Source: Dryococelus australis
Taxonomy: Eukaryota > Arthropoda > Insecta > Phasmatodea > Phasmatidae
Direction of reading: 5' to 3'
NCBI GenBank assembly: GCA_029891345.1
Contig: CM057000.1
Location: forward strand, 129,059,338-129,123,337
Length of the DNA stretch: 64,000 nucleotides
In this document: positions 46,330 to 59,790 of the stretch, in pieces
Numbering within the stretch: position 1 is the first letter of the stretch
How the letters are laid out: every line of letters begins with the position of its first letter
The notes under the pieces: generated by a model
Seen by the model: the letters and a program-made list of their open reading frames with translations, nothing else
What the model was told of the DNA's origin: nothing
The model's database searches: none
Translations under genes and position numbers: made by a program

Positions 46330-46640
46330 CCACCTTAAACATGATTCCCGGAGGTTATTGTGATGGAGTGGTCAGCAGCGATCGGACACGCCCATGCTTG
46401 ATCTTCCCTGGAGGCTGGGCGCCCTGTTTGGACATTCATGTACCCGATCGTCAGCCGGTGGAGACGGGGGGGGGGGGGGGGTTCTGCCGTCGGCCCTTTT
46501 CGCAATAGTTTATGCGATTCCCGGCGTCCTGGTTTCAATCTGAAGGCGTGAGTCCGGGTTCAGACGGGGATGTTAAGTTAAGGCATAGCAGCATGTTTGT
46601 CGACAGCAGCTTACCCAGGCTCGCTCGTTCATTCCTATTT
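46330..46640. other. GC-richer unclassified repeat with a poly-G tract
   Basis: Contains a G run of about 17 at 46,465-46,481, and a possible degenerate tRNA-like segment (GGTTTCAATCTGAAGGCG near 46,531). Not assigned. Confidence 0.3.
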
Positions 46641-46849
46641 GATTTATGTTGTTTTTAATCTAAGCTATTCTTTAAACAAAGTTACTTTATTTCACCTAGT
46701 AGGTTCCGAGACTACAACGCAGTGTTTGAGATGGCGTATGTCCGTATTTGTTTAAACAAGGTAATGTTACCCGGCACCAGTATATTAGTCACTAGCATCT
46801 GCGTCAGATTCGGTACATCACACTACGAGATCAACATTTGTCGCGACTT

Positions 46850-47315
46850 TTAAGCGTTATATGGACCTGCACACGTTTTTTTGTAGAATAGTTGTTTGCG
46901 CGAATACGCGTATCTCGGTAAATAAATGTTCTGCAAATACGACTTTTTTGTCAGGGGAAAAAAAAAAAACAATTGTCTATGTCCCTATTGTTTTACTTTT
47001 GTCATATTTAGGATATTATTGGAGAAAAAATTCGTCAAGATGGTCAAATATCGCATTTTTAAAGCTTGCCTGTGCAGTTTCCTTAAACGGCACGAGACAA
47101 GTACAAAGATACGGGCGTAGTTTAATCCGTGGGGCTTTCATCGCGTGTAATAAAACCCCACTGTTACAGATCCGAATTGCACAGTACGGCATCACGGCGG
47201 AAACACTGCACGGCTTGCGCGTAGGAGCGATGAGGCGCTAGGCGCGCGTGTTAGTGTCGCCCGTATTGCTCTCTCGCTTCTTGACCTTGGACGCGCAGCT
47301 CCAACTAACTCTTAA
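46850..47315 (+). mobile_element. TTAA-flanked element (piggyBac-like target), complete copy
   Basis: TTAA at 46,850-46,853 and 47,312-47,315. Interior blocks match 62,268-62,662: GTTTGCGC, ATCTCGGTAAAT, AATGTTCTG, TCGCGTGTAATAAAACCCCA, GTAGGAGCGATGAGGC and GACCTTGG-CGCGCAG. The ORF of 126 codons over it has no transposase motif. Terminal repeats are decayed in this copy. Confidence 0.65.
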
Positions 47316-47815
47316 TGTGTGAAATTATTTGAACCTATGTAAAGAATTTCATTTATTTTTTCGATACACTGACACTTCAGCCCTACGTGTCCCGCCTAAC
47401 CCTGGTTAGTTGATACGTTTTTACCCTAGAATACTTTTTCCTTTACAGACTGCAAGAAAATAATACATGATACATTATTCCATGCGTAAAGAGTATTTCA
47501 ATATTATGCCGCAGGGCTATTTACTTAGTTTTCCCATCGGGTCACTTACAAATAATTCCAACACTGGATGGGCCACGCTAACGATTACAAAGTCGTGGCT
47601 CAACTATACATAGTTTTTACTAACGTGGAGATATAGTAAAATTAATAATACATTATTTTATTTCGTAGAAGTTTCACGCTAGTGACAGCTACAGTTGACA
47701 CATTAGATAACTGTCTTAGAAAAAAGTATCGCTATATCAAAAATAATTTATAATACAAAATTTTGCCCACGGGTCAGTCAGACGACGATGGCGGACTGCA
47801 TAGCCCGCATACTGC
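47316..47815. other. Intron sequence, nothing recognised
   Basis: Short AT-rich interval between elements. Confidence 0.4.
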
Positions 47816-48058
47816 TAAAGGCTGTTCACGGTAAAGTGAGCACTTTTCAGGACCTAGTTACTTTTTGTTTTGAGCCTTTTTTTTTTTTTTGAACAACCGT
47901 TTTAAATAAATATTGCCATGTAAGTAATACACACAGAGTGTATATTTCACCGCTCTCTGTAGTTAACATCTAAGGCTCACATATAAATTATTTATTATTG
48001 TCTATTATTCAAAATGAGAGGGCTTTCAAAAGTGCTCACTTTACTGTGAATAGCATAT
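47816..48058. mobile_element. TA-flanked MITE, short class (about 240 bp)
   Basis: Left TAAAGGCTGTTCACGGTAAA then GTGAGCACTTTT; right AAAAGTGCTCACTTTACTGT then GAATAGC. Interior has CCTAGTTACTTTT, ATTGCCATGTAAGTAATA and GTGTATATTTCACCGC. Confidence 0.8.
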
Positions 48059-48719
48059 AATTGAATATCGCTGTTATTGAGTATTGAAAAATGAAGCAAA
48101 ACATTTGTTACTAGTTTCGACCTTAAATACGAAATGCCGTCAGAACTATTTTCTGCCGCAATAATGCTACGAGCCGCCTAGCCAGCCAATGAATTTGACA
48201 CAGGCTATGGGTGTTTTGCAGCGCCTTAATCTCGGCTATGGAAATAGCCTCGAGATTAGGGCGGTCTACTTCCGCGAAGAACTTGCGCGACAGGAATGTA
48301 GCAATGTGACGTTTATTGTCCGAGAAGGAGCGTCAAGTATATCCTGCATCTCGGCAATTACGTCACCGCTGAGACCTCCGAGCAGCGAGCATGAAACAAG
48401 GGAGTATGTCGCAGAAATTTGCAAACGTTTGAATGACCAGAGCAATGCGTGGGTGGTCTCTCAGTCAACAGCAAGTAGATCACAACATCGCGTCCTGCTA
48501 CCTTCGATAATGATGACATCGCTGGAGTGGGAAGTCAAAGGGGGCGTTTGCCCTTTGTCAAATATCACAAAGGCACGCAAAAATCTTCACGTGTATGACT
48601 GCAGATTATCATATTTTACTTATATATATTTAACACAGTTAGAGGTCAGTACATAATATTTCAGGGTATTTTATTGATTTTTTTTTTTTTTTTTTTTTTT
48701 TAGTATAAAACGTGTGAAT
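48059..48719. other. Intron between two MITEs, with a 155-codon ORF of unknown status
   Basis: The plus-strand ORF 48,189-48,656 (MNLTQAMGVLQRLNLGYG...) shows no domain or membrane segment. A T tract of about 24 at 48,680-48,703 precedes the next MITE. I treat the ORF as chance or repeat-derived. Confidence 0.25.
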
Positions 48720-48960
48720 ATATGCCGTTCACAGTAAAGTGAGCACTTTGAGGCCCTAGTTACTTTTCCCTTTCTGCCAATTTTTTTATCCTTTAACCAC
48801 ATCTTAAAATAAATATTGCTATGTAAGTAATAAACACAGTGTGTATATTTCACCGCACTCTGAGGTTGCCGTCTTAAGACTAAAATAAAATACATTTATT
48901 GACTATTATTCCAAATGAGAGGGCTATCAAAAGGGCTCACTTTACCGTGAATAGCCTATA
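48720..48960. mobile_element. TA-flanked MITE, short class
   Basis: Left GCCGTTCACAGTAAAGTGAG, right GGGCTCACTTTACCGTGAAT then AGCCTATA. The interior matches 47,816 (ATTGCTATGTAAGTAATAAA, GTGTATATTTCACCGCAC). Confidence 0.8.
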
Positions 48961-50729
48961 GTAAGTAACATGTGCGTGTAAATACCGACAGACCTATTTG
49001 TTATAAGAAAAAAACTACATTTTGGGAGGGACGCCAAATTCTCTACACGACCTTGTCATTTCTAGACATACCCTAACCAGGAAAGGTTAGGCCATTTCTG
49101 TTCGTAACAGCAAATATTAATAGTTGCCCGTGGAGAAACCGGTTCGACAGTTGAATCTCGCCACTTGCATGCATAACGTCAGCATAAGTGGACGCTTAAA
49201 ATAACAGCGTTTACGGTCTGCGTAACTTCGTAAATTTTCCTTTAAATTATAGGCGGCTCCTGCTACAAAAACTTAAAACAAATGCCACAATGTTCAGTTA
49301 TCGAAAGCAACTTTATGCCATGTAGGAAGGGGAAAGTGGTGGAATAAGGAGAACAAATTATTGTACTTTAAGGATATACGTTAAAAGTAAACATTAATTG
49401 TTCGGCCAAGAAAATATTTTATCTCTAATATGGTATTCTACTGACTGTCACTTGAAACGCAATGCAACATAGAGTTAACAGTAGTTTATGCCTTTGAAAC
49501 CTTGTCACTTCAAGAATAACATATCAATTAACATAATTACCATGGGAATATCCTAATCGGTAGCTATTGGAATAATGCAGGACAACACCCACTCTCGTTG
49601 TTCCTCACGGACTGTCGACAGGACATTAAGAATAAGTGCGAGATTTATTAGTGGAATAGCTTTTGTTTTCAGTGTTCCTCATTTTAACTTCCAGTACTTT
49701 ATCAGGCGGCTCAGCGAGGACCTCTAGCAACAATCTACGTCGCGTGAATGTTCAGGACATAGCGACAATGCAACAAGTGCCCCTTCTTTCACGAAAGCCA
49801 AAATAGTTCGTCAATGTTTGACGACAGCACTATAATACATCGATGTTTATCACGATTCCAACGCGGGCCGAAATAATAAATACCCATTTTTAAGTTAACT
49901 CGGTATTTTAAGGAGTAACTGAATGAACGCTCAAAGCCGAACAGATAACCTATAAATGGTACGATGTCAGCAAAATGAAGTCCTGTGCATAACTTTGAAC
50001 CTACTTCGGTATAAGACGATCATATTCACACGTTTGGACGATGTAATTTTTGCAAATTTTATTGACCACACTCAACACAGGAAACGAAAGGATGCATTCA
50101 GTAAAGACAATACAGAAAGTGGTGCAATTAGATTAAATTGTTTCAGACAAGATAGGCATTTTGTAACTTATATTTTGGCAGTAGATATAATCCAGTAATT
50201 CTGGGCCAAAAATCTTTATTTGACATAATTATTTTAGTTTCCATTTTTGAGCAAGCCCGTTATTCTGTTTATGAATCCGTAAAGTTTATCCACTCTCACT
50301 TTGTGAGATGTGGGTATTAAGAGGCTCTAACACACCTTATACACAAATTATTCGTTTTAGTGTCATAGAAGAGCCAGGGTCACCAAAGAAAAGGTTTCAC
50401 TATACAAGCATTACATTTCATGGTTGTGTGCAAATGTTTGTTCCTAATTGTTAATAGATGTTCCCTGGGTGTCATTAAATGTGAGAATGAATGAATTTAT
50501 AAAGTTTAGTATTAAGTTAATTATTGTATAAAATGTATTACTAATTCATGTATGCCCGTAATGATAGCTAAGCTTCTATCCTCGCATTTTCCAATAAATC
50601 GTCCTAAATTTTAATTACGAAGAAATAAATTTAAAAATTCAATATGGTGGGTAAAGCGAGCTATTGAGGGTGCAACCTAGTGCTGAACCGGCCGAGCAAA
50701 AGGATTGGGTTTCACATGTTACATGATTG
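48961..50729. other. AT-rich intron, nothing recognised
   Basis: No repeat termini, tRNA boxes or coding sequence supported. Confidence 0.4.
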
Positions 50730-50964
50730 TACAGGTTGTTCATGGTAAAGTGAGCACTTTTTGAGGCCCTAGTTACTTTTTCCTTTCTGCCAATTTTTAT
50801 CCTTTAACCACCTTTTTAAATAAATATTGCCATGTGAGTAATAAACACAGTGTGTATATTCCACCGCATTCGAAGTTGACGTCTAAGGCTACAATAAAAT
50901 ATATTTACGGAGTGTTATTCAAAATGAGAGGATTTCCAAAAGTGCTCACTTTACCATGAACCTC
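50730..50964. mobile_element. TA-flanked MITE, short class
   Basis: Left GGTTGTTCATGGTAAAGTGA, right AAAAGTGCTCACTTTACCAT then GAACC. Notably the G-to-A (CATGG/CCATG) change is present in both ends, so the termini match each other better than they match other copies. Confidence 0.8.
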
Positions 50965-53900
50965 GTTGGGCGTGTCACCTACTTTTCACAGCATCACTTC
51001 AAACAAAAAACGATTGGTCCTTTTAAGAGAGGAACCATGCAGTGGCGTGTGGTGAAGTGTTGCAAGGTGAGCTGGTGCTTGCTCACTTCTGTACATTAAA
51101 GGTGCACGCAGCAGGAGCCAGTAACTATCGCGCAAGACTTGGGGAAACTGGATGCATTCCGGCTATTCACAAGCGAGCAGCAGGGGACACATTACACACG
51201 TCGTGTGGCATCAGATGCCGAGCTATGTTTTACTGATGGAGCGTCAACTCAACCAGCAACAAGGTACAGCACAGAGCTAACACCAGCTTATACCTTGCAA
51301 CAGTTCATCACACGCCACTGGTTAGCATAAAGTCTAGCAGTGCGTGAATTTTAAATAACTCGTGAAATTGAAATATTCTCCGATAAGATGAGGAAGGAAA
51401 GACCGGATATTTAGAATAACAGCTTCGCAGATCCTGCATCACGACAATGTGTCTAACACAGTTTCTGTGAAGCAGTATTTGGTGGGCAAACATTTATTAG
51501 CGTCTCTCATATTCGCAAAATGTGGCACTGTGTCACTACTCGTTTCCACGCATGAAAATTCTAGGTACCTTATTTAAGAGGGCATATTTTCCCGTCTGTT
51601 GAGGTGTAAAGCAAAACAGCAGATCTATTGAGGGTTACAGCAGATGAACTGAGCTGCTTTCAAAAATTTAATATATTGAAGGAGATTAAAGGTATGTTAT
51701 AATTTCGATACTTACCACCTCGTACAGATCAAACCAGCGCTGAACAACTTTCATAAAGTCATAAAAAAACTATCAAGAAATCAGTTTCACAAAGGAAAAT
51801 AGTACAACTGAACAGAACCGCCATGGACAAATCGAAAACAATGGATTACAGTAAACAATTTTAACATTTTCGTCGGCTTGAAATATTTAACATTATTGTG
51901 ATTAAAATATGATTTACACAGATTTTATATTATACATAGTTTTACCATATTTTATTTTGTTTCTATCTTTTATATTTAAAACAAATTTTTCTTTCCCCAA
52001 GATCATTTGAAGCACAAAAATTACTTTATCCGACCTTTAATAATTACAATTTAATGCTTGATTTTATTTATTGGTATCTAGCTCGTGCATATTTCACAGA
52101 ATCATATTTAAAAAATTTAAAAAACGGATTCATCATTAATGTAATAGATATTATAATAAATGAAACAATTCATTTCGATTTATTTGTATTCAATTTTTAG
52201 GACATATTACTATATTCCTGGATTTTCTTCAAACTCATTTCCCTCATATTAATGTATTTAGGGGTATATAACTCGGTGAATTTTAGATTAAGCTACTTCA
52301 TACGCCGGATTTTTATTTAATGAAAACTAAACTTTGCAAAATTCTTAAATACAATATATGTATTAAAACTGTCAGTAAATAAAAATGTATTTTCTGTTAT
52401 GAATACAGATATTGCATTTCGTAAAAATGTTAATCAGAAGTATAAAATAATCATAAATAAATTTTAAATAAGAATAACAAAAATTTTAACCCGTAAAGAA
52501 GTTAAAGATTTAAATTTTTTGTTGGAAAACTCATACCCAGGGACAGATCATCATGTTTTTGAAAAGTTTGGAATCTATTTTGATGGGTATAAGTAATATG
52601 TATAAAAACAAAAATTACATGAACTGCAAAACTAACACAAAAAGTATTACAAAACCTTCCTCTTCATTGAAAAATTAGGAAAGAGGAGATTTAACAGAAT
52701 ACAGTAAAATATCAACATAATTAACATTAAATATTATACATGATCACGAATTTTTAAAAATTAAATAGAATTCAAATTATATTTATTAAAAGGCTAATAA
52801 AGTATAATATATGAATATAATTAACATCTAAAAACTCGATATTAATTAAAACTGCACAGAAACATAAACCAACATACATAAAATATGTATTTCCTCTTTC
52901 TACAAATGTCTTAAAAATACAAATATAAAAAAAATTAATTGATTAGAAGGAGCAGTTTAATAAAAACAAATTACAAACTTTCAACACTGAGAAAAAAGTT
53001 AATTTGATAGCCAATTAATTTATTTTACAATATTACCAAAACCAAAACCTTTCTGATAAATTAATAATTCTGTCTCCAGATTATTTTTTTTGTAAACATC
53101 TGCATAAAATATTTAGTAATGTTATATATGCAAAAAAAAAAAACTAAACCAATGTTTCTTAATTACGTAATATTTTAACAAAATATTAAACAAATGCAAG
53201 AATAAAAATAGTTAACATGATACTTAAAAAGAAGGTATAGGACGGATTTTGGTTTAAATTGTGTGGGTTTGTGTAGCAGTTTAAAGACTCATATAGAGAG
53301 TTATTAAAATAGAGATAAAAAAATCATGAATTAACTAACAAAGGATTTTAAGTATCCATTATTTTCAGTAACTGATCACATCAGTACAGTACGAACACAC
53401 AAAAATTAGGAAATTATGTTGATAAAATTTTATTTTGAATTTCGAATTGAAACAGATTGCAATATTTACTTAATGCATGTATTAATGTTTATTCTTACGA
53501 TTAAAAATATAATGTTTTCCTTTGAGCAATACAAAAAAATAAACAATTTACATTTATAATGAAGAATTCGTACTAATGTTTGATTAAGGATTTATCGTGG
53601 CTTGTATCGATGGAAATTACTAAATATCAAGTGTATAAATTTATTTTTATCAAATTTACAATATTAATTCCGAAATACAATAAGCATATAGAATACTTAA
53701 AAAATTAACTCGTAAAAATTGTATTACATAAGGTTGCATAATTATATTTAAAAATTGTCAGCATACAATTAAAGTCTCGCTTGTAATTTATGCAGAGTTT
53801 GAAGTTATGGGTTTCAATTAAATTTTCGCATACCTAGTATTTGCATGTATCATATCGAAGGGATTTCGGCTGTTAAAAAAAAGAATAAGTTCATCAGGCA

Positions 53901-54555
53901 AAGCGTCTAATTTTTCACAATAAGATATTAGATGACAAAATTCGTTTAAATTTTCAACTGAAGAAGTTGATCAGAAAAGTAAAAAATAAAACATATTAAA
54001 TAATGTATGTATGTATATATGTAGGTCTGTTTTTATTGTTTTTCTTATGATAAGCTCTGGCAATGGAAAAAGTCCGGTGAACTAAGTAATTCCACTATAC
54101 AATTGCCATAAAACTTCAAAAACATTGATACAGCCCTAATATTCACTATCACTTCATCTCGACGCTATCTACCAAATGCCAACAATGCAGACGAATTCGC
54201 CAAAATAAGTTAGATCAGTTTTAAGTTATAGTCCAGAACTACCCGCAGTTCAACTTAATTCGATATTGAATAACTTTGAATTTAAGATTGAATTTTAATA
54301 ATATAATTCTGTAAAAAAAAAAAAAACAATATTCGCGTGTAAACACAACCACTATTCATTTACTTATAATTTTATGTCCAGAGTCCAGGAAAATACATTT
54401 GTGAAATTGAGTGCCACAAGAAAAGATAATATATAGCAAAAAGGCCAATGCTATTTAAGATAAAAATAATTACCCAGGGAAAGTAATGTGTTCCACTAAA
54501 TGCCCTACTGACTTTACAATGGTTCGGACCGTACCACCAGGGAACAAGTCATTAT
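50965..54555. other. Long, very AT-rich intron stretch
   Basis: 51,650-54,500 is poor in C and G, with no ORF above 60 codons. Short TGTA/TATG repeats occur near 54,005. Nothing recognised. Confidence 0.45.
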
Positions 54556-54792
54556 TGAATATTCATGGTAAAGTGAAGACTTTTGAAAGCCCTCTCATTT
54601 GGAATAATTGTCGATAAATATATTTTATTTTACCCTTAGACGTTCACTTCCGAGTGTGATGGAATATACACATTGCGTTTGATTACTAACGTAGCAATAT
54701 TTGTTTAAAAAGGTGGTCAAAGGATAGAAGAATTGCTGAAAGGTAAAAGTAACTAGGGCCTCAACAGTGCTCACTTTACCGTGATCAACCTA
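54556..54792. mobile_element. TA-flanked MITE, short class, inverted
   Basis: Ends ATTCATGGTAAAGTGAAGAC and CAGTGCTCACTTTACCGTGA. The interior is the reverse complement of 47,816-48,058 (AAGTAACTAGGGCCT near the right end). Confidence 0.75.
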
Positions 54793-56505
54793 TATAAACA
54801 TTTTACTCTGTAGAGTAGCAGTCACCATGAAGCCACTATATCCACGAATGGGCAATGTATCTTAGTACTTAAAAATTATAAGCCATCCTGGCTCTTAAGG
54901 GTGTTCTCAGGCACTTTCTCATTACATGTAAATAATTAATTTTTTTATCAAGACATTCATTTATATTGCAGTGGTTTAGAGTTTGTTTTAAAAAAAAAGT
55001 GAAATAGGTGTAAACTATGTGGATGATAATGGCTTAATTATCTTTATATTCGTTAATAAATCTTTAATAGTGTTTTAAAGCTTATTTATGCCAATCGTTC
55101 CGCGCATTTGCTAATAAGCACAGTTTAGCACAAGAACTGTTAAGATCACAGCTTTTTGATAAAAGAATCTACACGCATGGATATCTGACAGACGACTGTA
55201 CTTAAACATATACAATTGTACGTTATTTAAACTGTTCGCAAGCTGCTTCATCTGTCATCGCATAGAGCGTAGGTTCCCAATGTCCGCATAAACTGGCTTT
55301 TACCATCAGATCAGTTGTCTGAACAAAGATTTCAGAAATGACCGAGTAGCCAAACTCGCTTTCTTTAAATAATCCAGAAGTCCAGCGAATATACATACAT
55401 CATTCTTCTCTACTTCCTTGTGAAGTAAAATGGCGCCCCTAATTTGTAAATTTGAATAGAAGTTGAAAAAAAAAACTGAAAGAAAATTTCTATCTATTAG
55501 TTTACACACTATAATCCATTCACTGTTACTTCACACTTTTCTGAAACCCTGCTAAAGTTCTACTTTCAGCATATTCCTCCGCCTCAGGCAAACTAAGGTT
55601 AATTAAGTCTGGAAAATATCACCACAAGGACAACGCACCGTATTCGTGCGCACTCGGTTGTAGTAATATTTTGCATGAGAACTATTTCTTACAAGACGTT
55701 GCCAACACAAGTGCTTTCTCACTGTTTTTATTCACAGTACATACTTTTTTTAACAAAGCATTATGGGCCTAATTCATAGATAAAATAAAAACATTTCGAT
55801 CTGACCAAAATAAGTTCCTTTCATGGGCATGCGTATAAAAGACTTGTAACACACGACTTATTTTGGAATTAATAAACACGTCATACATGGGGTGATTTTT
55901 CACTGGCACGATTCAAAAAGTGTGAAGAAATCGCGAATAGACCATACAAAGAACTGTTAATTACAACATTTAATATAGAAGGAGAGCGATTTCCAATGGA
56001 ACACTGCACCAGACTGCACAACATACACAACTTGTTATAAGCAACATCATCAAGAAAGCACGATTCGTGTTTTACATTATCAAGAATTTGTGTGTTTGTA
56101 ACACTACAATATTTTTCTATGACTGATTCACTTAAATGTTTCATAAACTAAATTGGAGTATTTTAATGAATATTTGTGTGTATTAAATCTGAATTCTTTT
56201 TGAAAAAAAAAAAAAAAGTTTTGCAAAACAAAAAATATCAAGCAAGACTATTTTAATAATTACTTCGGTTGAATGTAATAAAAAGTACCAATAATGTTTG
56301 CAAATAGTTTTTAATAATTTTTTCTTGCAAGATGTGCTTTCTGAAGCATCCAGAATGGAAATACACTAACACAACCAAAAATAGACAGTTTGAATTTGTA
56401 AAACATTAAGATGAGCAAGTCCTGGCAAAATATTGTATAGTATTACAAAATACAGGATGGGGTAGAATGACCTTCCCCATCCGGGAAGCCAATAAAAACC
56501 AAGAT
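54793..56505. other. AT-rich intron, nothing recognised
   Basis: Short AT-driven ORFs only. Confidence 0.4.
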
Positions 56506-56511
56506 ATAAGC

Positions 56512-57945
56512 CATATACAGAAGCAGACACAAATATTGGAACAGGAGTACGTCACTCTTCAGTCAAGCATATGTTTCATACAAAGTGAGTGGAGTATTGG
56601 GGTGTTTGAATATGAACTATGGATATTCTTGCTATCCTTTACTATAATTATATAGACACATATTCTAAACTTTGTTTACTATAGGACACGGGAATAGACT
56701 GTTGTCCATTTCTGTTCCTTGTCAGAACAAAAGTCTTAGAACACACACTTGAATTGTGGGATGAAGTTATAGAGGGATGTCTATCACTTGTTTGTTGTTT
56801 TCCACGCACTCTCCTCTGCGTTGAGACAGACATACTCTGCCAGTACACGATCAGAGCAAGCAGAGTCAACATAGGCCGTAAAGGTACAGAGACCAATGAA
56901 GATTTGAGAAACATTGTTGTTAATTTGTTCAAACAACGGAAAACCTATGCCGAGATCGCGGCTACAATTAACAGAGGCCGGACAACAGTATTTAATAGTG
57001 TTCGACGATTTAAGAAGTTCTGTACAGTACTCAATTACCCCAGGACTGGTAGGCCACAGATGTTAGCAAAAGGGAACAGAGGAAAATATTGCTCCAGGTG
57101 AAAACTCCCGTGGTAACTGGAGTAGAGGTTACAGCACAGCTACAAGAAGACCCAGGTAAACAAGCACGTTCACGTTAGGACCGTTCAGAGGGTCCTTAAC
57201 AGAGCTGGGTATAATGCCAGAGTTCCTAGAAGGAAACCATACGTAAGTAAGGTTAATCAGAAGAAACGTTTGCAGTTTTGAAAACAGTATGTTTCTAAAA
57301 ATGCTGACTTCTGGGATAAAGTGCTATGGTCAGATGAAAGTAAGTTCAACATCTATCGCAGTGATGGGCGATTATCAGTGTAATACCGAATGGGGCCCAT
57401 AGAACATGGTAGGCATAGTTAAACATGGGGGTGGATATATATTGGTTTGGGGTTGTATGGCCTCTAATGGTGTTGGTTATCTTTCATTTATGGATGGTAT
57501 TATGGATAGGTTTGTGTATAAAGACAACTTGCAGAATAATCTTCAAAACAGTGCTGAGGAATTGGGTTTAGGACAAGAGTTTTATTTTCAACAAGACAAT
57601 GATCCAAATCACACGGCCAAAATTATTCAGTAATGGATTCTATGGAATAAACCTCCTGCATTAAAAAACCCCTCCACAATTCCCAGACACTGCAATCCGA
57701 TTGGAAACTAATGGAATGAACTTGAAACCAGAGTGAGGAAACATCACAGAACATCCGAAGCACAGCTGAAGGAAATGATTATGAAAAAATGGAACAACTT
57801 AAGCTCAGAAGTTAGCAGGACATACGTCCATTCAATGCCGAAAAGACTTGCTGCAATTATCGCAAGGAAAGGACAAATAACTAATAACTGAATCTCTCAA
57901 AATGGTTATGTTCCAATACTTTTGTCAAGTTATTTACAGTCGAAG
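56512..57945 (+). mobile_element. Tc1-like transposon, degenerate termini
   Basis: The left ACACAAATATTGGAACA and right, reverse complemented, GACAAAAGTATTGGAACA form short inverted ends about 1.43 kb apart, with ACAG / CTGT words at the outer borders. The interior is a Tc1 transposase relic. Confidence 0.7.
56872..57895 (+). pseudogene. Broken Tc1-like (DD34E) transposase
   Basis: NRGRTTVFNSVRRFKKF is the helix-turn-helix and TGRP region. LWSDESKFNIYRSDGR holds the first catalytic Asp. VKHGGGYILVWGCMASNGVG is the conserved core strand. FYFQQDNDPNHTAKII holds the second Asp. CNPIGN-stop-WNELE replaces the usual NPIE-WNELE, so the third acidic residue is lost. Several stops and frame changes (near 57,100, 57,290, 57,390 and 57,640). 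Confidence 0.8.
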
Positions 57946-58149
57946 TAAAGATAAAATATTTTATTTTTGTTTGAAAACTTTCAGGGATTAGAAGTAATTA
58001 TTATTTTCTTTTAAAGATACTATGACTTGTGATTATGCCAAATATACTTATTTCATATATTGCATTTTTCAGGCTATTTGCATAGCTGTACCACCTCGTA
58101 AATCAGACATCCTTCGTCTCAATACCTATATATGTCAGTGTACAAGAAA

Positions 58150-58470
58150 AAATGTTCGTCACGAATAGGACACGTAATGCCATTTTACATCAACGCACTT
58201 TAACGACCACGTCAGAGAAAGTTGCGGCCAACATTGTTGAGACACTCTGTATATTGAGCCTTTCACGGAAATTTTCCCCTCGCCCTGCGAGTAATTTCGA
58301 GCGTGGGTTATCGCCACCTTCAGTTCCTCGAATGTGTGGGGGAAATGGTTGGGACTGGAACTTAGGTGGCCCAAGTGAAAGGTCGCATGTGGTAAAATCC
58401 GGCGGACGCGGTGGCCATCCGATGTCGCCCCGCATGGAAACGTGCCCACGAGTCCTATTTCGAACTTGAG
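58150..58470 (-). pseudogene. Mariner-like transposase C-terminal fragment
   Basis: Minus-strand ORF containing RNRTRGHVSMRGDIGWPPRP, then PDFTTCDLSLG, close to the R-GH-S-R-DI-WPPRSPDLT-CDFFLWG end of DUF4817-type transposases. NFRERLN further on also fits the family tail. Key residues are partly degraded. Confidence 0.6.
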
Positions 58471-59790
58471 CTTGGTTCAGGACAGTCAACGTGATCGTCT
58501 TTACAATAAAGACGGCCATAACGATAGTTACTCGTAGGGCGCCTTTATGTGGTATTCTGTAAGCCATGTCTTTATTGATATCTTTGTGCACAGATGTAAG
58601 TTTGGTAACGCAGCTGGCTGTGTTTTGAAAGCAACGATCAGCTTGTAGATTACCCCCTACCCCCCTCCCCCCCGTTATTTCAGAATGCAGTGTGTCTAGA
58701 ATTTCGTTATGATAGTAAATTTTTAACAAGTGAAATTTATTTCTAAATACATTTTCTAATAATACTTATAATATAAATTTACTCCTTTCTATGTATACAA
58801 GATTCCAGGAAGTACAAGTTGATTTTGAGCATTGACACATGGCGGAATCAGTCACTTCGCAGTTACTTTAAAGTAGGAGCATCACTGGCGAATTATAACA
58901 TATACTCCTTAGATGCATTCCAGACACCGTTTATTTGTGCATAAATATAACAGAATATAATATTTCTCATGTTTAGGACAATTTAAAATGTTTTCTTCTT
59001 CTGCAAGACGTATTTGTAATATAAACCTCAATACGTCGGCCATTTTCGTTCCACCTTCGTTCATAAAGATACCTTGTTGGACTGTCTACATAAAAAGACA
59101 GTCGTAAGACAATCGAAAGGCCGTGCACACCCCTCCTCACTGGTTAGCCCAGCGCCAGACGAGCCCAAGGAAAATAATTTGAAAAGCAGCACACATCAAT
59201 ATTTTACTTTTTCTCTAATTAGAACGATGCTCAAATATAACCTATACTAATAAATGATGCGCTTTGTATTTTTTTCAAAGCAAACATCAGATACGAAGAA
59301 AAAAAAATTGTAGAGCCCTAGAAATGAGAGAACAGTCGATGTATTGCATTATTGAAAATATAAATAAGTATGGATAAATATAAAAATAGAAGACTCAACA
59401 AAAAAATTTTTTTTTTTTTTTTAATTTACTGGTACCGATATGATACCAGAATCGATCTCGTCTAGTAATACCGGTATCGAGATGAGTATCGATACTATTC
59501 TTTCAATTTCTCTTTCGATCCCAGTATCGATACATTCATGGTATCGCAACATCCCTACTAATGAGTGGTCGTGGGTGAAGTTCCCGAGGGTTGTCTTGAG
59601 ACCAAAACCGGAAATTCGGTTTACTGACCGCGCCTGAAAGGTAGACGTGCACCTCGTGACTAAGGGGAGTGTTTTGAAGATCCAGACACAAAGTTGCACG
59701 AGGTTAGAGTCGGTTCTCGTGCAGTCATAATTTTTTATAAGTGCATTTTGAGGTATGAGTGAGGGAGGGGGTGTGCGCGCGCACGCGCAC
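58471..59790. other. Intron sequence with G-quadruplex-like and T tracts
   Basis: On the minus strand 58,650-58,676 reads as four G runs (GGGGGGGAGGGGGGTAGGGGGT-like, given here as runs of 7, 6 and 5). A T run lies at 59,408-59,422 and CGATACC repeats at 59,430-59,545. No gene. Confidence 0.35.

Noticed and set aside
48189-48656. 155-codon ORF as a gene
   Set aside because: No recognisable motif, lies between two MITEs, and lacks any splice or promoter context.
59421-59790. C-terminal half of the 230-codon ORF as a real protein
   Set aside because: It is driven by repeated CGATACC/GGTATCG words and has no family features.
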